64,000 nucleotides of DNA from Oxytricha trifallax (lineage: Eukaryota > Ciliophora > Spirotrichea > Sporadotrichida > Oxytrichidae): contig ARYC01018574.1 in NCBI GenBank assembly GCA_000711775.1, positions 1-64,000 of the forward strand, given 5' to 3'. The notes under the pieces are model-generated. The model did no database searches and was not told the DNA's origin. It worked only from the letters and a program-made list of their open reading frames with translations. Below, piece by piece: positions 57,625-64,000 of the stretch. Position 1 is the stretch's first letter; the number at the start of each line of letters is the position of its first letter. Both the position numbers and the translations under genes were made by a program.

Positions 57625-59290
57625 ATAGATGGACTAGCCCAAGTATTGATAGATGTTTATAAGGGATACTGACTCATACCAATACAGCAAAAATTAAAGG
57701 AACTAACCTAAAAAGCCCTTTGAGATCCAGTTGTTTAGGATAAAGATGTTCTAGACATTCTAAAATGGCAAGAATAGCATAGGATGCCTAAAAAAAGCAT
57801 GGCAAGCATTTCGAAGTTGTTATTATGGATCCTCAATGGAAAATTCAACAAAAGGTTATAAACTAAACACTCTCTGATGAAGAGATTCTAAACTTATCTA
57901 TAGGTTTAGTGCAATAAAGAGGAATCCTCATACTATGGATAGTCAATTAATAGAAAGAACTAACAAGGGAATTTCTTAAAAGAATGGATATGACGAAGTA
58001 GAATAAGGAGAGTGGATAAAGATAACAAAAAACATGAAGTTGCAAAAGGGCTCTGGGAAGTACACTGCTCACAATAATGTTACATTTCTTGTTGGGAAGA
58101 AGGGAAATGTCTCTGATAAGGTAAAATCATCAGAATTTGAATCAATTTAAATCTATAAAATACAAAACAGAAATATATAATAAGCATTACTTTTAATAAT
58201 TAAAATATACTTTTAAGAAATAATCTGGTTTTACAGCTTCTTATCTCTCCGACTCCGCGCATTTAACAATACAATTCGTTGTTTGGTCCATTGTATGTGT
58301 TGAAATATGTGCTCTTACTCTTGAAGGAGTCGACAGTATATATAGCAAAACGATTTTCGTACATTCCGGTAGTAGCAGTTCCATCTCTCGTGCATTAATG
58401 TTGAATTATCGCATTTAGTTTGTGTAGCACGGAGTCTAACAGTATACTGTTCAGCATCTCATCAAACTGTAAAAAATAGAATCTTAATTCTATATATGCA
58501 CTTTTGCATATAATTTGTTGGTGCGGTTCAATATTCTACTCACTATATCTCAAATATTTCCTTATTTGCTAAAGTGTTTTTGCATTAGCAAAAACTTATT
58601 TCTTTTAAGAGAATTCAATTTAGACGAAAGTGATTTAATTTTAGCAAATAAGGTAAATATTTGAGATATAGTGAGTAGAATATTGAACCGCACCAACAAA
58701 TTATATGCAAAAGTGCATATATAGAATTAAGATTCTATTTTTTACAGTTTGATGAGATGCTGAACAGTATACTGCTAGACTCCGCGCTACACAAACTAAA
58801 TGCGATAATTCAACACTAATGCACGAGAGATGGAACTGCTACTACGGGAATATACGAAAATCGTTTTGCTATATATACTGTCGACTCCTTCAACAGTAAG
58901 AGCACATATTTCAACACATACAATGGACCAAACAACGAATAGTATTGTTAAATGCGCGGAGTCGGAGAGATAAGAAGCTGTAAAACCAGATTATTTCTTA
59001 AAAGTATATTTTAATTATTAAAAGTAAAGCTTATTATATATTTCTGTTTTGCATTTTTTAGATTTAAATTGATTCAAATTCTGATGATTTTACCTTATGT
59101 TAAAATATCATGTCACCGACAATGTAATTTTTTCTAAAGTGGGAAAACACTCAGATAAACCTGAATAAATTTACGATTTTGTTCAATCAATTGCTCCAGA
59201 TAGATTTAATTTAGAGATATTTGCTAGGCCCACAATATAAGACCTAATTATACATCGTTTGGGAACTATCTCGCACCTCTATAGACTTGA
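57625..59290 (+). pseudogene. MT-A70 family adenine methyltransferase, split by a palindrome
   Basis: MT-A70 proteins methylate adenine N6 in RNA or DNA; the ciliate MTA1 clade methylates DNA. Seen here: HFEVVIMDPQWKI (about 57815), where the family motif is DPPW; LSDEEILNLSIGLVQ and ILILWIVNQ (57880-57950); after a frame change near 57985, GEWIKITKNMKL and TFLVGKKGNVSD (58008-58115). After the palindrome come LKYHVTDNVIFSKVGKHSDK, PEQIYDFVQ, NLEIFARP and, after another frame change near 59230, HNIRPNYTSFGNYLAPL ending at TGA 59290. Domain order and spacing are those of the family. Two frame changes and the altered motif make it inactive as written. The N-terminus before about 57790 is uncertain. 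Confidence 0.82.
58119..59095. mobile_element. 977-bp palindromic element inside the MT-A70 gene, flanked by TA
   Basis: Arms of about 455 bp (58119-58573 and 58640-59095) are inverted complements with few mismatches around a 66-bp loop. Ends AGGTAAAATCATC...GATGATTTTACCT. TA lies on each side (58117-58118 and 59096-59097). Taking out the element with one TA joins ...GTC TCT GA-TA-TG TTA AAA..., giving the expected VSDMLKYHV in frame. No coding capacity is evident. It could be a TA-bounded IES or a Tc1/mariner-type foldback element. Confidence 0.88.
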
Positions 59291-60129
59291 AATTATTATA
59301 TGAGTTACATAAGTAATTAATGATAAAAGCTATTTTTAAAAAATTAAATATTTATAATTATAATTAATGATTCGGTCATTCATGATACTATCAAGTGCCA
59401 ATGATCAATCAAATGACTATTTATTTGCTGTTTATCTTTAAATTAAACAATCGAAAAATACTTCCTTGATTTATTTAACTGAGAAAAAAATATCTGAAAT
59501 TTTTTGAATAAAATAAATTATTAATTAAGGTTTTAACTAGTTTTTTGGCTACTTCTGCAAACTAATCTGAAATCATTCATATAAGTAGGGAGTTACCATA
59601 CAATTACATAGGTAATAACATCTAAATGAATTGGCAGTTCCTTTTTTGAACAATTTAGTTTGTCATGTTATATGATTGATATTATAGTTATGTTCTGGAC
59701 ACATTTATATTTTGATTTAAATTAAATCTTATTAATATACATTAATAAAAATAATAAATTTTTGTTATTTCAAAAAAATAGTTATAGTTACAAACTATTT
59801 TTATATGTTTAGATAAAAAATTAAAATAACAAATGTTTGCTTAGATAGTATATTTTAAGCTGTCTTTAAATATTTAGACATTTATGAATAATAAGCATTA
59901 GTATATCCACATATGTGGGTGATTTATTTCTGACATTTTAGAAGTTTCTTTAAATTTTTGATCAGTTTATGTGTGTTATATCTTTATATTTGTAAGCAAA
60001 GGCTTACTTTCGAAAGGTAAATTTTAATTATTCATATTTTGCATAATAAAAAGATTATATTTTTATCATCAAATGAGGAAAAATATTTCCTGTATATATT
60101 TGAGATTTTTATCAGAAAATTTCAGCTTT
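59291..60129. other. AT-rich DNA, nothing recognised
   Basis: No supported feature. Confidence 0.5.
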
Positions 60130-61200
60130 TTTGTCAGTCGGCAGTAACTTTAGGTAAATTTAAAAATGAAATTTGCAATAATGAGAATAAAGCTGCTTTA
60201 TCTTTTTTCTTTCACTCAGATGTTGGCATTTTGTTTTCCTCATTAAGTACCTCTTCTGCTTTATTGATATTATTTTCTCTGATTAGTTTATTTATTGGTT
60301 GGTAGTATCCATGTGTCTGGAGCTTACTTATTCTTTTGTTTGACCATGCCATGTTTGTAATTATTTCAATCTATTCGTGTTTATTCATGTCAACTATTCT
60401 GTTCTCTCTTACTCTTTTCAAGAACCTGTTTGGGTCCCTCCCATGTTTGTAAAAATACATGTCCTCAAGTGGCTAGCATCTAAAAAACGTTATGAAGATT
60501 TTATTTGTGTTACATTCCGTAGTTCGGGATTGTCCTACCTCTGCAGATTGCCATCATGGTATCCTTTTCCTTGACATCTTTGGTTAGAAACCCTTTTTCG
60601 TAATATGCTCTCATGCTTTTTTTACACCTCTCTCACCTTCTTAGGCTTAAGGAATTGATAAATCTTTATGTTTATCTTGTTGATATTTTTCAAAAACCAG
60701 TTCTCTAAAAATCTCACTGGTTTTGTCTCTTGACTTCCGTTACTATTCTTAGAATCTTATTGAGACATCTCCCGACGTTTTAACGCTATTCTTTTATGTA
60801 GGAGTTCCATTTTTTAAAAATCCTTAATCTTAAAAACTTTGCCGCATCCAGAGGACTGTACTTTTAGATAATTAATGATATGATTTATGCTGTTTTTATG
60901 GTGCCCCTCACTTTAGGGTTACACAAGCTTATTAGTCTTTGATAAACTTCTGTCTTTCTCTTCACGCCATTCCTTGTATTTTTCAGAAGTTCATGTTTGT
61001 TTAGGCAAATCCAAAATACTATTCTGCTGCACATTGTTTATTCCTTCAATTTAGAATACTCTTTCTAGTTTTATTGCATCACTTGGTACGACTAATTTTT
61101 TCGTGTTTAATCTCGAATTGTGGGTCTTTTTAATTTTCTTAAAGCAGTTTATTACCCTTTTAAACTATTTAAAAAGACTGCTTGTTTATGGTACTCCCCA
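60130..61200 (-). pseudogene. LINE 3: 5'-truncated reverse-transcriptase C-terminal region
   Basis: Minus-strand ciliate-code translation begins near 61190 with INCFKKIKKTHNSRLNTKKL, which aligns with FREIEKSHNLRLNTKK of LINE 2 (about 11165-11205), just after the FADD block. It runs with many frame changes to the shared tail IEIITNMAWSNKRISKLQTH (about 60370-60310; LINE 2 IEFIANMIWLDTRIRGLEAN). The catalytic palm and endonuclease are absent. A GC-poor 3' part continues to about 60130. No target duplication was found. Confidence 0.65.
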
Positions 61201-64000
61201 ATTTTAACTTATTATTTTTACATATTGTCTGTTTTATATAGCTTTGTTTCCATATTTTAATATAATAATTAATTGAGTTACTTACATAATTTTGTATTGA
61301 ATTGACAAATATTTAAATTATTTAGTATATAACTAATAAAAAATTGATATTTAAATTCATCCAGTAACTAACTATTTACACTTAATAGTTACAAATTCTG
61401 AATTATTAAAACTCACTATTAAAATTTTAATATTATTAAATATTAGTTGGGTTTATTAAAGTTAAATTTATCAAAGTAATCTGTCTTTAAACGAATTCAT
61501 TCAGTATATATTAGGTTTATTAAAACATAAAAAAAGTAAATTGTTTATTATTAATTTAAAGTAATGCTATATTGAATAATTAAAACATATTTATAACCGC
61601 TTTAATTCGTAAAGCCAACAAATTATCAAACTAATTATTGAATTTACATATAATCTGTTTTTATGACAAACTCATGCAAATTTTTAGTTAATCTATTTTT
61701 TATTTGTCTTGTTAGAATATTTATGTAACATATGCCTTTACTTGAACTTAGATTTTGTATATAATTTAAGCTAAATAAAAATAATATTAAATTATATAAA
61801 ACATTTTTAGCATTGTTACTTGAAATTTATTTATTTAAGCAGTACTCAATATATAATAATAAGCTTATCAAAAGAATAAAAGATACAGCCGAATTGAAAT
61901 ATTATTTTTTTATTACTTGCTTCTCACATACTAGGTATCAATATTCTTTTCCATAAATTTTTCTAAATTTTATATTAAGTTTTCATTTAGAGTTTCCTCT
62001 GTAATATTAAAATTAATTAATAATCAAATTATAAATTCTATATATAATATTTATTTTAGTTGAATAAAAAAAAGGTTATTAAACTGCTTCTCTGTTAAGA
62101 AAAATAAGAAAGATATTTATGTTTGAATCCGTTTTATCTTTATATAGAAGCATTTGTATCTTTTATTGAGTATCATCCCTATTTTAATTGTATCTCTTGA
62201 ACCATGATGGTGTCAAGTCATAACATTATATTCGTTATCAAATTATTTAATAGCCAAATTAGCTTGTGCTTTAAAATATAAAAAAAAATTAAAAAGTCTA
62301 TTTTGTAATGTTTTAAGCAAGTTTAAAAGAATTAATCAAATTAATCCATAAAACTTTTTATAATGTTTCTAGTATTTAGTAAAAAATTGATCTTCATAAC
62401 CTAGTTAATTTCTTAATTGAAGGTTACATAATAGATAATTGCTTAAAGTTGTGTGAGAAAATAAGAAAACACTTTCGTTTGTCATTTAAAATTCATGTTT
62501 CTTTATTGTATTATTGATGGATTTTTATTTTTTTAAAAAAACTATTATAGTTATTGAAATTTTAGTATTTAGTGTTTTAGTTTATCCTAATCTTCATCTG
62601 TGCTGATGATATTTTACCATTGATGATAATGTCTTAACATGGAAGAAGAGAAATAAATATTATTTACTATGACGAGTTTTCAAAGGTTCAATTTTAATTA
62701 TTCACATTAACTTATAAGTGTAAACATTTAAACTTCATTCTATTTCTCACTAACTTTATTATAACTATTATTAAAATATATCATCTTTTCTTGGGCTATC
62801 TACCAAATTCTTCTATTATTTAAAATAATGGTGTTATTTCGTTTTTCTTTAAATATACAGGCATTGTTTGTAGATTCGAGAACAAATATTAGCATTAAAT
62901 TTTCAAATGCATTTGATTTATAGTTACTTGAATCAAATGATTCCTAGCTAAAAGCTCAAGAGATAAATGTCACTTAGAGGAAGAATTTGAAATAAGCTAA
63001 GGTCATTCTGAACTTTGACTTGGATATCATAATAATTTGAAACTTCTAATGAAGTTGAGTGGTAAGATATATAATTAGATAATTAATTGGAAATTCTATA
63101 TTTTTAAAGTAATGTTATATTAAAGCAAAACAATTTACTCTAAAATTTATTTAAAATATAAGTTATTTACCATTCAATAAAATATTAAGTTAGACATTTT
63201 TAAATAATTAGTTTTTTTATTCTAACATGTTTAATTTAGATAGATTGTGACTGATTATAGGCACACTTAGAAAAAGTTCTTTGCCTAACAACTCAGCGTT
63301 AATGTTAAAAAAATATAAATCAGTCTAAATGATTTTTGAAATATAATGGTTAATATATTGTTCTTAAAAATTCAATATTTAATAATTATTATTGATACAC
63401 TTCCATTATAATTTGTTATCTTTAGTGAAAACTAATAAAATTATATCCATGAATACTCTCGTTATATTCTTTCAAAGGTAAAATTGAAATTACTTACTGC
63501 TGTCAAGATATTAACCATTAAACTGCTTAATTTTTAAATGATAAAACATCAAAGATTTTAATTCTAAAATTTCCATTTAATATTTCTATATAGAATTAGT
63601 AAGGCAAAATTTTATACTATTGATAAAGTACATTGAATTTAGGGATTTGTAAAATAAACTATTCTTAAGAATAAGTAATTTCCATTAATATAAAAACTCT
63701 GATATCAAATAATGTCCCAAACTAGTTAAGTTTCTTATATTTATATTTAAATTTTTTGGCTAATTTTTATTTGATTTAGACTTTTTTTAGAAAAACATGG
63801 GTGTCAGTTGAATTAATATTTTATCATTTATCCAATTGATTTCTCTTTTAGCGGAGAGTCTCAAGTAAAAGTTCTCACAAAACATGATATTTCCCAGATT
63901 CTAATAAATCTGAGTTTAATACTCATTTTAGTAGAAACATCCAATGTCCTCAATTACTAAGACTTAATCTAAAAATTGATAATTTTGACTTTAACTTCAC
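61201..64000. other. AT-rich DNA, nothing recognised
   Basis: AT-rich to the end of the window with no convincing coding, repeat or RNA feature. Confidence 0.5.

Noticed and set aside
1-64000. Bacterial-style operons, ribosome-binding sites, tRNA, rRNA, CRISPR arrays
   Set aside because: The genetic code, transposon types and introns are those of a ciliate nucleus; no cloverleaf or spacer-repeat pattern was seen by eye.
1-64000. Treating every frameshift as true decay
   Set aside because: Near-identical copies differ by isolated single-base indels, so some breaks may be assembly errors; breaks are reported as seen.

Overview
The window looks like germline (micronuclear) DNA of a stichotrich ciliate, most likely Oxytricha trifallax or a close relative. 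Three observations support this. Real reading frames run through TAA and TAG as glutamine and stop only at TGA. The sequence is very AT-rich, with only small coding islands. It also carries 4.1-kb TBE transposons (telomere-bearing elements), whose ends begin with C4A4C4A4C4 telomere-like repeats inside inverted repeats and are flanked by 3-bp ANT target duplications. Standard-code ORFs are therefore mostly fragments of longer ciliate-code genes. I see no tRNA, rRNA, bacterial operon or CRISPR.

Layout. 0-2.1 kb: broken DDE transposase-like region with a 15-bp tandem repeat. 4.5-5.4 kb: weak coding-like island. 5.9-6.6 kb: fragment of a Ulp1-like gene family. 6.6-9.9 kb: a LINE retrotransposon with 23-bp target duplications. 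10.6-12.2 kb: a 5'-truncated second LINE. 12.2-12.6 kb: a 418-bp palindromic insert flanked by TA. 12.7-15.0 kb: the best copy of the Ulp1-like gene, in two coding blocks around an AT-rich spacer. 16.7-19.1 kb: coding-like islands of unknown function. 19.7-20.2 kb: another inverted repeat. 21.0-21.4 kb: GC-rich dispersed repeat R1. 23.3-39.6 kb: a cluster of four TBEs (D, E, A, B). A and B are nested inside E, and D is internally inverted. 40.9-42.8 kb: a TIR element with an 8-bp target duplication. 43.9-48.0 kb: a free-standing TBE (C). 48.1-49.5 kb: broken coiled-coil gene. 49.9-50.8 kb: Ulp1-like pseudogene. 53.8-59.3 kb: a divergent TBE-like module in which a zinc-finger ORF is followed, across an inverted R1 copy, by an MT-A70 adenine-methyltransferase pseudogene. 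That pseudogene is split by a 977-bp palindrome. 60.1-61.2 kb: a third LINE remnant. The rest is AT-rich with nothing recognised.

How the parts relate. Each TBE carries three genes: a 42-kDa DDE transposase, a 22-kDa protein of unknown role, and a 57-kDa C2H2 zinc-finger/kinase-like protein. The transposase and 22-kDa genes converge; the 22-kDa and 57-kDa genes diverge from a repeat-rich spacer. The strongest observations are: (i) the D/E junctions match a reversed-ends transposition that inverted about 3.15 kb; (ii) two tiny 22-kDa-gene introns are conserved in position and phase, including in the divergent module; (iii) that module has an MT-A70 domain where TBEs have a kinase; (iv) removing the 977-bp palindrome plus one TA restores the MT-A70 frame; (v) a Ulp1-like family is present in three copies.

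All calls were made by eye. Near-identical copies differ by single-base indels, so some apparent frameshifts could be assembly errors.
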